From the NCBI GenBank assembly GCA_963772555.1, contig CAVYXQ010000007.1, positions 558,001-622,000 of the forward strand: a DNA stretch of 64,000 bases. The letters are read 5' to 3'. This document shows, piece after piece, positions 1 to 8,282 of this stretch. The number at the start of each line of letters is the position of its first letter. The first letter of the stretch is position 1. Source of the stretch: Roseiarcus sp963772555. Its GTDB lineage: Bacteria > Pseudomonadota > Alphaproteobacteria > Rhizobiales > Beijerinckiaceae. The position numbers were made by a program, and so were the translations under genes. Under the pieces are notes generated by a model. It was not told the origin of the DNA. It was given only the letters and a program-made list of their open reading frames with translations, and ran no database searches.

Positions 1-3000
1 CGACTTAGCCGACAGTTGCTCCAGGTGATCCGAGAAATGATGATCGAAGTCATTGCGACGAGCCTGCAGTAGCGCATCGATCGCATCAAGGTGGCCGGCG
101 ATGCGCGAACTCAGGTCATTGGAATGAGCGCCGATGCGGTCGACAACGCTGTCTCCGCCTTGGCCGATCAGCTTGTCAATGGTTTCCGCGTACTCGCGCA
201 GGTTTCCGGTCTGTTGCGACAACGACTCGACAAGGCGGACGCCCTGCTCGCCGACGAGCGCCTCGAAGGAAGCGACCTGGGCGCGTAACGCGTCGTGGAC
301 GCTGCTCCCGTTGATCTCAATCGTCGCTGCGGCTTCTCTGGCCAGACCAGCGAACCGCCCGCTGACCAGCTCTGCGTCGGCGCTGATTTTTTCGACCGTT
401 TGATTTGCCAGAGCCTCGAGTTGGACCTGAGCCGCCTCGCTCTGGCCGGAAATCGCGCTGACGATCCGATGAGTGGAATCCTCAACGAGGGCTTCGACAG
501 CCGCGCTTTGAACATCGACTGCGCTACGCAATTGCGCCTCACGCGCGTCGAGGCGCTCCTGCCAACGCACGGCGGCCGCCTCAAGGACAACAGAGGCATC
601 CTCGGCGCGATCGCGCAGGAGATTCGAGACCCGGTCGCCCGAATCCTCCAGCCTGCGCTCGAGCGAATAGCCTCGATCGACGACGGTTTCGTGCAGGCGG
701 TCGGCGACGGTGTTCAGGCGCCCGGCAAGGCTGTCGCCGTGAACAAGGACAATCTCGGACAGACGGGCGCTGCCGCCCTCGAGCCGATCGATCAGCGAGA
801 TGGAACGCTCGCTGAAGTCGCGCGCCAAAGATTCGCTTGCTTCGCCAAGACGGTTGCCGGCCGCATCGCTCTGAACGCGAATCGCCTCGACGGTTTCGAC
901 GCCTCTGGAACCGATCCTGTCGACAACATCTTGAGCATGGTCGTCCAAGGCGCCGCGGAGGTTTTGCGAGACATCCGCCAGTCGGGCGGACACCGCGTCG
1001 CTTTGCGATTGGATCGCATCCGCGGCCTCGGCCAATCGTGAGGCCAGCGCATCGCCGTGTGCGCGAAGCGTTTGAATCGCATCGCCGCTGGTTGAATCGA
1101 TCTGAGTGACCAAACCCTCGCCCTGCGTCCTGATCACGCGAATTGCATGGTCGCTGCTGGCGTTGATGCGGCTGACCAGTTCATGGGCGTGGGCGTCAAA
1201 GGCGCCGGACATTGCCAGCGAGGAGTCAACCAGTTGGCCGGCGACGCTGCTTTGCCGTTCCTTTATCGCCTCAATCGCTTGAGTGCTGCTTGCGGCGATC
1301 CGGCCAATCACTTGGTCGGCATGGGCTCCGACCGCGGCCGACATCACCGCCGACGCTTGCGCCAGCTGGGCAGCGACGCTGTCTCCATGTCCGCGAATGG
1401 CGTCGACGGCATCAGCGCTGCTGGCGGTCACACGGCCGACGACTTCATCCGCGTGCGCACCGACAGCGCTGCGGGCCTCGCTTGCGGATTCGGCCAGCCG
1501 TCTGGTGACATCTTCGCCGTGGTTCCGAATTGCGTCGGTGACCTCGGCCCCGCTGGTTCGAATGCGTCCGACCAGATCATTGGCGTGGCCACCGATCGTG
1601 CCGGACATTGTCTGCGAAGTCTCCACCAAGCGGTCGGCCATGGAGTCGCTGTGGTCCTTGATGGCGTCGAGCGCCCTGGCGCTGCTCTCAACAATGCGGC
1701 TTAAGACCTCATCGGCATGCGCGCCGACAGCGTAACGCGTGGAATCGACAGCTTCCGCCAATCGCCCCGCTATGGCGTCGCCGTGCATGCCCATAGCCTC
1801 GATCGCCCTCACGCTGCTCTCGGCGATGCGGCTCACGACGTCATCGGCGTGGGCGCCGACCGCCTCACGCGCAGAATCGGTGGCCGACGCGAGCTTGGCG
1901 GCGACGTTGTCGCCGCTAAAGCCTAGCGCGTCGACAGCCCTCGCGCTGCTGTCGGCGATGCGGCTGACGACATCATCGGCATGGGCGCCGACGGCCTGAT
2001 GCACAGATTCAGCCGCCTCTACTAGCCGCACGGCGACCCTGTCGCCATGCAAATCGATTGCTTCGACGGCCCTGGCGCTGCTGTCAGTGATGCGGCTGAC
2101 GACGTCATCAGCATGGGCGCCGACGGCCCGGCGTGCGCAGTCGGCAGCGTCCGCAAGTCGTCCGGCAACGCTGTCGCCGTGCAAATCGATCGCCTCGACG
2201 GCCCTGGCGCTGCTGTCAGTGATACGACTGACGATGTCATCGGTATGAGCGCCGACGGCCAGATGCACAGATTCGGCGGCCTGTACTAGCCGTCCGGCGA
2301 CCTTGTCGCCGTGTGAATCGATCGCCTCGACGGCCCTGGCGCTGCTGTCGGTAATGCGGCTCACGACATCATCGGCATGGGCGCCGGCAACACGACGCAC
2401 GGATTCGGCGGCTTCCTCCAGCCGTCCGGCGACGCTGTCGCCGTGCGAATCGATCGCCTCGACAGCCCTGTCGCGGCTGTCGGCGATGCGGTTGACGATG
2501 TCATCGGCATGGGCGCCGGCGGCCTGATGCATAAATTCGGCGGCCGCCACCAGCCGTCCGGCGACGCTGTCGCCGTGCAAGTCGATCGCCTCGACGGCCC
2601 TGGCGCTGCTGTCGGTAACGCGGCTCACGACATCATCGGCATGGGCGCCGACGGCCTGACGCGCGGATTCGGCGGCCGCCACCAGCCGTCCGGCGACGCT
2701 GTCGCCGTGCAAGTCGATCGCCTCGACGGCCCTGGCGCTGCTGTCGGTAACGCGGCTCACGACATCATCGGCATGGGCGCCGACAGCCTGACGAGCCAAC
2801 AGGGCGGCGTCCGCCAGCCGTCCGACGACGCCGTCGCCATGCGAATCGATCGCCTCGACGACCGAGATCTGCGAAGCGTTTATGCGCCCGATCAGACTGT
2901 CGCCGCGCGCGTCCATGCCCGCGACCAATGCATCTCCAGCCGCCTTGACCCTGCTATCGATGTCTCCGACACGCTCCAGAATGTTGTCGGCTGTGCGTTG

Positions 3001-4089
3001 GCTCGTCTGCGCCAGTCGGGTAGCCAGACTGTCGCCAACGCCTGCAATGGAAACGGCGATCTGGGTTCCCTCCGCGACGAGCCGCTCAAGTGTTCCGACG
3101 CCGGCGCGGTCAATAGCGGTCGCGATCTCTTCCGAAGAGGCGCCGAGCGAGGCGGCCAGACGGCTGCCGACTTCCGTCAGCCGCTCGCTCAGTTGCGTTC
3201 CTGCTGAGTCCAAGTCGTGCGAGATGCCGCCGTGGGCGTTCGCGATCGCGTCCCGCACGCGCGAACCGCTCACGACTATCGCTTCACGCTGGTCGGCCAT
3301 TTCGGCAATCAGCGAACGCATCTTGCGCTCATTATCCGAATAGGTTCGCTCCAAAGTCGAAACTTCGGATCGCACCCGCATCTCGAGTTCCGAGGCTCTG
3401 GCGAGCGCGCGTTCGACCCCGTCGCCCAGCGACGTGAGCTCGCGTCGGATCGCCTGCGACAGGATCGCGACATTCTCCCCCGCCATCGTTTCCGGTTCCA
3501 CCAGGCGCACCGCGACCTGGGAGATCGCCCGCGCCGATTGGCGCAGTTCGCGCAGGCGCCGCGAGAGGGCAGCGAATCCAAACATGAAGAAGATCGGGCC
3601 GAGCGTCGCAAGCGCCAGAAGGGGCGTTTCCGGGCGCAACATGGTTTCCTTCAGCGGCGCTGAGGAGAATGTGGGCCACAGATTTTGGTAGCCGTATAGA
3701 GCGCATATCGCTGCCCAGACGATCGATCCGGCCATGGCAAGGATGAACGGGGTGCGACTGGCCGGACGCGTGTTCAAAGCCTGAAGAATGGCGCCTACGG
3801 TCTCGCGATCGTCGTTTGCGGGCGGCGTCGAGGAAAGGGTGGGCTTCGGCTCGGGTTCGCCGGCGGGCGCGACCATCCCGGAGCCTGGACGTAAGAGCGG
3901 CGTCGCCTCGGCCGGAGGCGCGGCAGGCTTGAGGACAGGCGTTGGGTTCGCCGGCTTCGCAGGAGGCTGCGGCGGGGAAGGGGTTTTTTCGTTCAGTCCG
4001 AGCGTATCGTCATCTGAGAGATTCAAAGCGCTTTCGATCGCCGACATCGCGGCGGATACCGGATCCGGCGCCGAAATCTGTTTTGCCAT
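1..4089 (-). CDS. GPR/RgsE-like growth-pole ring protein, N-terminal part (partial)
   Basis: The minus frame is open for 1363 codons from an ATG at 4089 (starts MAKQISAPDP) to the window edge, so the C-terminus is missing. Residues 1-110 are proline-rich and disordered. Two hydrophobic spans lie near 114-133 and 156-175. The rest is Ala/Asp/Ser/Val-rich amphipathic helix. Its central part, from about residue 410, is built of 44-residue (132-bp) units around 'VGAHADDVVSR' and 'HGDSVAGRL', each looking like two 22-residue apolipoprotein-type halves. Very large proteins with an N-proximal membrane anchor and apolipoprotein-like repeats are known in this order as growth pole ring protein (Agrobacterium GPR, Sinorhizobium RgsE), which organise polar growth. 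The assignment rests on architecture only. A generic long coiled-coil protein is the alternative. Long plus-strand ORFs here are mirror images of the repeats. Confidence 0.75.
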   Translation of the reverse strand, partial: MAKQISAPDPVSAAMSAIESALNLSDDDTLGLNEKTPSPPQPPAKPANPTPVLKPAAPPAEATPLLRPGSGMVAPAGEPEPKPTLSSTPPANDDRETVGAILQALNTRPASRTPFILAMAGSIVWAAICALYGYQNLWPTFSSAPLKETMLRPETPLLALATLGPIFFMFGFAALSRRLRELRQSARAISQVAVRLVEPETMAGENVAILSQAIRRELTSLGDGVERALARASELEMRVRSEVSTLERTYSDNERKMRSLIAEMADQREAIVVSGSRVRDAIANAHGGISHDLDSAGTQLSERLTEVGSRLAASLGASSEEIATAIDRAGVGTLERLVAEGTQIAVSIAGVGDSLATRLAQTSQRTADNILERVGDIDSRVKAAGDALVAGMDARGDSLIGRINASQISVVEAIDSHGDGVVGRLADAALLARQAVGAHADDVVSRVTDSSARAVEAIDLHGDSVAGRLVAAAESARQAVGAHADDVVSRVTDSSARAVEAIDLHGDSVAGRLVAAAEFMHQAAGAHADDIVNRIADSRDRAVEAIDSHGDSVAGRLEEAAESVRRVAGAHADDVVSRITDSSARAVEAIDSHGDKVAGRLVQAAESVHLAVGAHTDDIVSRITDSSARAVEAIDLHGDSVAGRLADAADCARRAVGAHADDVVSRITDSSARAVEAIDLHGDRVAVRLVEAAESVHQAVGAHADDVVSRIADSSARAVDALGFSGDNVAAKLASATDSAREAVGAHADDVVSRIAESSVRAIEAMGMHGDAIAGRLAEAVDSTRYAVGAHADEVLSRIVESSARALDAIKDHSDSMADRLVETSQTMSGTIGGHANDLVGRIRTSGAEVTDAIRNHGEDVTRRLAESASEARSAVGAHADEVVGRVTASSADAVDAIRGHGDSVAAQLAQASAVMSAAVGAHADQVIGRIAASSTQAIEAIKERQSSVAGQLVDSSLAMSGAFDAHAHELVSRINASSDHAIRVIRTQGEGLVTQIDSTSGDAIQTLRAHGDALASRLAEAADAIQSQSDAVSARLADVSQNLRGALDDHAQDVVDRIGSRGVETVEAIRVQSDAAGNRLGEASESLARDFSERSISLIDRLEGGSARLSEIVLVHGDSLAGRLNTVADRLHETVVDRGYSLERRLEDSGDRVSNLLRDRAEDASVVLEAAAVRWQERLDAREAQLRSAVDVQSAAVEALVEDSTHRIVSAISGQSEAAQVQLEALANQTVEKISADAELVSGRFAGLAREAAATIEINGSSVHDALRAQVASFEALVGEQGVRLVESLSQQTGNLREYAETIDKLIGQGGDSVVDRIGAHSNDLSSRIAGHLDAIDALLQARRNDFDHHFSDHLEQLSAKS
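1100..2850. repeat. 132-bp in-frame tandem repeat tract
   Basis: About 13 copies of a 132-bp unit lie inside the giant minus-strand gene. The landmark 'gccctggcgctgctgtc' recurs near 2069, 2201, 2333, 2597 and 2729, a spacing of 132 bp, with a variant near 2465. The units starting at 2535 and 2667 are identical for roughly 118 bp. Copies diverge toward 1100 and beyond 2850. The period equals 44 codons, so gain or loss of a unit keeps the reading frame. Confidence 0.9.
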
Positions 4090-4421
4090 CGCATCGCCTC
4101 ATTTGATCGGCGTCGATCGTGAGATCGACTGACGCGCCAACAGTTTCCCCGGGGCCTAGATCGGCCGGGACAAACGCACCCAATTAACCACGTTGCAGTC
4201 TACCGTTCCGCCGGCCGGATGGGAACCGTGGGCCTGACTCATGTTTCAAACGTCGTTAACGTTTCATTTACCATAGTTTTTTCAAAGTCTTCGCCGGGCA
4301 GCCCGGCGCAAGGTCGGGCGCCGTTCAATCGTCAACATCGGCTTTCGGCGGCGCTGAGGACGAAGAAACGGGCAGCGTTCTCAAGGTTGGAGCCTGGAAC
4401 CCTAATCGAGGCGAACAGACG
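4090..4421. other. intergenic region between divergent genes
   Basis: This 332-bp gap separates the minus-strand giant gene from the plus-strand Hpt gene. It has a locally AT-rich stretch near 4245-4290 that could hold promoters for either side, but I cannot point to a clear -35/-10 pair. The Hpt reading frame stays open upstream to about 4323 without an ATG, so the true Hpt start may lie inside this gap. Confidence 0.4.
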
Positions 4422-4790
4422 TTGGAACGCCGCCGCCGCACACCGATTCTCGACCTCGTCTACCTGACCCATCAATGTCAAGGCGATTCGCGGTTGGAAG
4501 ACGAACTGCTTCTCCAGTTCCGGCTTCAGACACCGGCGCTCTGCGCGCAATTGTCCGGCCTTTCGAGCACTGATCTCGAAGCCAAGGGGTTCATCGCTCA
4601 TAAGCTCCGCGGGTCCGCGCTGGCGGTCGGAGCGCTGCGCGTCGCCGATGCGGCGCGCCTTCTCGAGAGCGAGATCGGGGGTGCGCTCGAGCCAACGCCG
4701 GCGAAAACTATGCGCGTGTCTCGGGCCACGGCCAAACTTGAGGCGGCGGTGGCCGAAGCGATTGCCCGGATCGACCGTGACCGCGGCTAG
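4422..4790 (+). CDS. Hpt-domain phosphotransfer protein
   Basis: A 122-residue soluble protein with the histidine phosphotransfer signature 'AHKLRGSALAVGA', in which the histidine of HxLxGSA would accept the phosphoryl group. Before it, 'PILDLVYLTHQCQGD' matches the usual start of alphaproteobacterial single-domain Hpt proteins. No kinase or receiver domain is fused, so it should act as a relay between a hybrid kinase and a response regulator encoded elsewhere. The start is uncertain: TTG at 4422 is the first plausible codon, and the frame stays open upstream. The ferredoxin gene follows after 74 bp. Partner proteins cannot be deduced from the neighbours. Confidence 0.7.
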   Translation: MERRRRTPILDLVYLTHQCQGDSRLEDELLLQFRLQTPALCAQLSGLSSTDLEAKGFIAHKLRGSALAVGALRVADAARLLESEIGGALEPTPAKTMRVSRATAKLEAAVAEAIARIDRDRG

Positions 4791-4864
4791 CGGTGGACGA
4801 CGGCCTTCCGGCGGCGGTTCGCATGTTCTATGAAGCGGCCGCAAGACTGGGATTTTTCGGCTCA

Positions 4865-5185
4865 ATGACAAAATTGACGTTTATCGACGCTACCGGGCAG
4901 TCGCGCACGGTCGAGGCGCAAGTGGGCTCCACGGTGATGGAGAATGCGCTGCGCAACTCGGTTCCCGGCATCGAGGCGGAATGCGGCGGCGCCTGCGCCT
5001 GCGCCACCTGCCACGTTTATGTCGCCGAGGAGTGGACGGAAAAGGTCGGCAAGGCGTCTCAGATGGAGGAGGACATGCTCGACTTCGCCTTCGAGGTGCG
5101 GCCGAACTCGCGCCTCTCCTGCCAGATCAAGGTCAGCGACGCCCTCGACGGCCTCGTAGTGACGACGCCCGCCAAGCAAGGATGA
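4865..5185 (+). CDS. 2Fe-2S ferredoxin (adrenodoxin type)
   Basis: A 106-residue ferredoxin starting MTKLTFIDATG. The cluster loop reads 'CGGACACATC', giving the C-x5-C-x2-C pattern of adrenodoxin/ISC-type ferredoxins, with a fourth cysteine in 'LSCQIKV' near the C-terminus. Such proteins carry single electrons to cytochromes P450, Rieske oxygenases or Fe-S assembly enzymes. The ATG at 4865 is preferred because it starts the domain directly; an upstream in-frame start at 4793 would add 24 unconserved residues. A ferredoxin reductase starts four bases after the stop, so the two probably form one electron-transfer pair translated together. Confidence 0.88.
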   Translation: MTKLTFIDATGQSRTVEAQVGSTVMENALRNSVPGIEAECGGACACATCHVYVAEEWTEKVGKASQMEEDMLDFAFEVRPNSRLSCQIKVSDALDGLVVTTPAKQG

Positions 5186-5189
5186 GACG

Positions 5190-6227
5190 ATGAGCGATGT
5201 GATTGCGACCGATGTGGCGATCGTCGGCGCTGGGCCGGTCGGGCTTTTCTCGGTCTTCGAACTCGGCCTTCTCGATATCAAGTGCCATCTGATCGATATT
5301 CTGCCGAAGGTCGGTGGCCAATGCGCTGAGCTCTATCCCGAAAAGCCGATCTACGACATTCCCGGGTTTCCGATCGTCACCGGCCAGGAACTCGTCGACA
5401 GTCTGATGAAGCAGATCCATCCGTTCGGGCCGAAGTTTCACCTCGGCGAGATGGTCGACAGCCTCGAGCGGCTCGGCACGGTCGAGCATCCGCTGTTCCG
5501 GATTTCGACCGACAACGACAAGACGATCGAGGCCAAAGCCATATTCATCGCCGCAGGCGGCGGGTCGTTCCAGCCGAAGAAGCCGCCGCTCGCCGGCCTC
5601 GACGCCTACGAGAACAAAAGCGTGTTCTACTCAGTCCGCAAGATGGAGCATTTCCGCGGCCGCCGCGTCGTCGTCGTCGGCGGCGGCGATTCCGCGCTCG
5701 ACTGGGTGCTCAACCTCCATCCGGTGGCAAGCCGCGTCACGCTCATCCACCGCCGCGACGCCTTTCGCGCCGCCCCGCATTCGGTCAATGCGATGCGCGC
5801 CCTGGTCGAGGCCCGCGAGATGGATTTCGTCCTCGGCCAGGTGACCGGGCTCAAGGGGGCGGACGGGCAATTGTCCGCGCTCACCCTGCGGCTGGAAAGC
5901 GGGGAGGTTTGCGATCTGGCGTGCGACGACATGCTGCCGTTATTCGGCTTGACGATGAAGCTCGGCCCGATCGCCCAATGGGGCCTCAACCTCAATGAGA
6001 ACCTGATCCCGACCGACACGGCGAAGTTCGAGACGAGCGTCCCCGGCATTTTCGCCGTCGGCGACATCAACACCTACCCCGGCAAGCTGAAGCTGATCCT
6101 CTGCGGCTTTCACGAGGCGGCGCTCGCCGCCCAGCGGGCGCACCATTACGTCTACCCGGACAAGAAGCTGACCTTCCAGTACACGACGTCCTCAACCAGC
6201 CTGCAGCGGAAACTCGGGGTCAGCTGA
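5190..6227 (+). CDS. ferredoxin--NADP(+) reductase, thioredoxin-reductase-like type
   Basis: A 345-residue flavoprotein. The N-terminal FAD site reads 'VGAGPVGLFSVFELG', the internal NADPH site 'VVVGGGDSALDW', and the C-terminal FAD segment 'FAVGDINTYPGKLKLI'. It lacks the CxxC of thioredoxin reductase, which fits the FNR class that resembles TrxR and moves electrons between NADPH and ferredoxin. The length is normal for the family. It starts four bases after the ferredoxin stop with a GGATGAG-like ribosome site, so the two are almost certainly one transcript. The protein should be cytosolic and would reduce the ferredoxin just upstream. Confidence 0.9.
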   Translation: MSDVIATDVAIVGAGPVGLFSVFELGLLDIKCHLIDILPKVGGQCAELYPEKPIYDIPGFPIVTGQELVDSLMKQIHPFGPKFHLGEMVDSLERLGTVEHPLFRISTDNDKTIEAKAIFIAAGGGSFQPKKPPLAGLDAYENKSVFYSVRKMEHFRGRRVVVVGGGDSALDWVLNLHPVASRVTLIHRRDAFRAAPHSVNAMRALVEAREMDFVLGQVTGLKGADGQLSALTLRLESGEVCDLACDDMLPLFGLTMKLGPIAQWGLNLNENLIPTDTAKFETSVPGIFAVGDINTYPGKLKLILCGFHEAALAAQRAHHYVYPDKKLTFQYTTSSTSLQRKLGVS

Positions 6228-6613
6228 TTGACACGCCAACCGAAGTCGCGTGGGCTGTCGGTGCATTATCGATGCTCGCGGGCTGCGGCTCGAGACCGGA
6301 TTGACCTTCGGCTTGGGTTTTCTTGGAATCGACCGGACTCTCCCCGGTTAGCCCTCCTAATCTGGTTTGGATTTTCTTGGATTTCCTTGGATTCCTTCGT
6401 CCGAAATTAGCGATTTCAATGGCTTGCGAGCAGGTCAGGACAACGGAAAATTTGCGAGCGTCCCCGGCCGATTGAGCAATCGCAACGGGTAGAACTGCGG
6501 CCACAATTAGCGCCATATGGCGACATGAAGGGTCTTGAGCGCATGACGGACTTGTAGGCGATATTCCGATTCTCCGCAAGAGATTGTCGCGCTAATGATC
6601 AAAATCAAAATGC
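6228..6613. other. intergenic region with degenerate short repeats
   Basis: No credible gene. Around 6316-6396 there are imperfect repeats of 'ttggattttcttgg' type, a low-complexity T/G-rich tract. The longest frames here have no recognisable composition. A terminator for the ferredoxin reductase operon may be present, but no strong hairpin with a T-run is obvious. Confidence 0.4.
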
Positions 6614-7189
6614 TTATATCCAGGGACCGACGATGGCCGACGCGACGAGCCACAACACAATCCCGCAGACCACCGCCGCGATCGCATAGGGGCCGGTCTT
6701 GTCCGCGGGCGGCTTCATCAGGATCGGCAGCCCGAGCCAGAAGACATAGACTCCGTAGACGAGCGCCATGAGGCGGATAAAACCGAGGCCGGGGACCAGC
6801 GCCGCCACGCCGGCAAGCCAGACCGGAGTCATGGAATAGACGGCGAGCTTCATCGCGCTCTCGCGATCCTTTGGCGCGGAGAAGGTCGTCGCCAGCCCGT
6901 CGATGATGGCCGCCATCGCGTAGACGACGACGAAGGCGGCAAGGTAATGAATGAAGGCGCCGAAAAGACTGGTGAAAACGCCGCCGTGGTGAATGTGGCG
7001 CGCTTCGAACCGCGGTCCGCGCCAGCCGAACAGAAGCCGCCGCACGAATTCGCACGCCGGCGGAATTGCTGCGAGGATCGCGACATAATTGGCGAACAGG
7101 TAGGCCGCGTCCCCCGACTCCGGCGCGATCGCCCGCCACTCCGAGGCGGGCGACAGGACCATGGCCTTTGCGCGCTGAACGATATCCAC
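6614..7189 (-). CDS. Yip1-family integral membrane protein
   Basis: A 191-residue membrane protein starting VDIVQRAKAMVLSP and ending in 'VASAIVGPWI'. The opening 'NxxxRAKxMxLSPxxEW'-like segment followed by about five hydrophobic spans matches the Yip1/DUF1282 family, common in alphaproteobacteria but of unknown function. The GTG at 7189 is chosen because GGAGGG lies just upstream and homology begins there; an upstream ATG at 7330 would add 47 arginine-rich residues that look non-coding. It is transcribed away from msrQ. No partner genes are evident. Confidence 0.7.
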   Translation of the reverse strand: MDIVQRAKAMVLSPASEWRAIAPESGDAAYLFANYVAILAAIPPACEFVRRLLFGWRGPRFEARHIHHGGVFTSLFGAFIHYLAAFVVVYAMAAIIDGLATTFSAPKDRESAMKLAVYSMTPVWLAGVAALVPGLGFIRLMALVYGVYVFWLGLPILMKPPADKTGPYAIAAVVCGIVLWLVASAIVGPWI

Positions 7190-7389
7190 GTCGCCCCCTC
7201 CGGCGGACGTTCCCGCGGTCCTTCGGGCCGCGCCGGCGGAAAGTATAAGTTCGCGCGCCGGCTTCCGCCAGCGCTTGGCTCGGGATTGCCCGGCCGGGGA
7301 AACCAAGCCCCAGTGAAACAATCGGCGCAAGCGTCCGTATAGGGCTTGAGTTCGAAGCGTTGGACCCGAGGCTTGCCGTCATGATTTAG

Positions 7390-8256
7390 GTTAAAGCGCC
7401 GTGGAACGAGCGCAACGGCCGGTTCTCGCCGCTGAAGGCGGTCGTCTTTGCTGGGCTCTTCCTCCCTGCGGCATGGATCGCCTATCTGGCGGCGAGCGGC
7501 GCGCTCGAGCCCAAGGTCGTGACCGAGATGATTCACCGCACCGGACTCTGGGCGATCCGGTTCCTGACGCTGACACTCCTGGTGACGCCGCTGATGCGCG
7601 GCGCGCGCCTGCCAAAGCTGATCGCCGTCCGCCGCATGCTCGGGGTGGCGGCTTTCGCCTATGTCACGGCGCATCTCTCGCTCTATATCGCCGACCAGCG
7701 CTTCGCCCTGGCTCAAGTCGCGTCGGAGATTGCGCTACGCTTCTATCTGACGATCGGCTTTGTCACCTGGCTCGGCCTTGCCGCGCTGACCGCGACCTCG
7801 ACCGACGGCATGATCCGGCGGCTCGGGGCGAAAAGGTGGCGGCGGCTCCATTCCATCGTCTACGGGCTGGCCGTCCTCGCCCTGCTGCATTTCATGATCC
7901 AGGCGAAGGCGGACGTGTCGGAGCCGGTGATGATGGTCGGCTTTTTCGCGGTCCTGATGCTGTTCCGGGCGCTGGCGAAGCGCGGCGTCCCGGCCTGGGG
8001 AGCGGCGGTCGGCGCGGCGGTCGTTTCGGTTCCGTTGACGGCGCTGATCGAGGCGGCCTGGTACGCTCTTGTGCGCCACATCCCGTTCTGGGAGGTCCTG
8101 CAGGCCAATTTCGACCCGGACATGGCGTTTCGCCCATCGGCCTATGTCGCGGCGGCGGGAGCCGCCTTCGCGATCGTCGCGCTCTTGCGCTGCAGCCCCG
8201 CGACGCGCCGTTCGGCGGTTCTCGCCCCGCGGACTGCGACCTCCGCCAGCCGCTGA
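7390..8256 (+). CDS. msrQ: MsrQ, haem-binding membrane subunit of the MsrPQ methionine sulfoxide reductase
   Basis: A ferric-reductase-like six-span membrane protein. It resembles E. coli MsrQ (YedZ) along its length, with conserved histidines in 'YVTAHLSLYI', 'RLHSIVYGL' and 'LLHFMIQ'. MsrQ passes quinol electrons to periplasmic MsrP, which repairs oxidised methionines. The conserved N-terminal span ('FSPLKAVVFAGLF') is encoded from about 7411, but no ATG, GTG or TTG precedes it after the in-frame TAG at 7387. The first ordinary starts, GTG 7510 and ATG 7519, would delete that span. The gene may use a rare start codon, or the start may be lost through mutation or sequence error. A C-terminal extension of about 80 residues is present. 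msrP is not adjacent. Confidence 0.8.
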   Translation, partial: VKAPWNERNGRFSPLKAVVFAGLFLPAAWIAYLAASGALEPKVVTEMIHRTGLWAIRFLTLTLLVTPLMRGARLPKLIAVRRMLGVAAFAYVTAHLSLYIADQRFALAQVASEIALRFYLTIGFVTWLGLAALTATSTDGMIRRLGAKRWRRLHSIVYGLAVLALLHFMIQAKADVSEPVMMVGFFAVLMLFRALAKRGVPAWGAAVGAAVVSVPLTALIEAAWYALVRHIPFWEVLQANFDPDMAFRPSAYVAAAGAAFAIVALLRCSPATRRSAVLAPRTATSASR

Positions 8257-8269
8257 CCCCCTTCAGCGG
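8250..8269. terminator. hairpin between convergent msrQ and porin genes
   Basis: A perfect 7-bp stem CCGCTGA / TCAGCGG with a 6-base C-rich loop lies exactly where msrQ ends and 14 bp before the porin stop. It has no T-run, so it may be a weak bidirectional terminator or an mRNA 3' end stabiliser. Confidence 0.4.
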
Positions 8270-8282
8270 CCAACGAACACGC

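Noticed and set aside
1100..2850. Regular repeat spacing suggesting a CRISPR array
   Set aside because: Units are 132 bp, nearly contiguous, in frame and coding. There are no unique spacers.
91..3700. Many plus-strand ORFs of 60-276 codons with repeated 'GADGLxxxFGG' style sequence
   Set aside because: They are complementary-frame images of the 44-residue repeats in the continuous minus-strand gene and have no start or family support.
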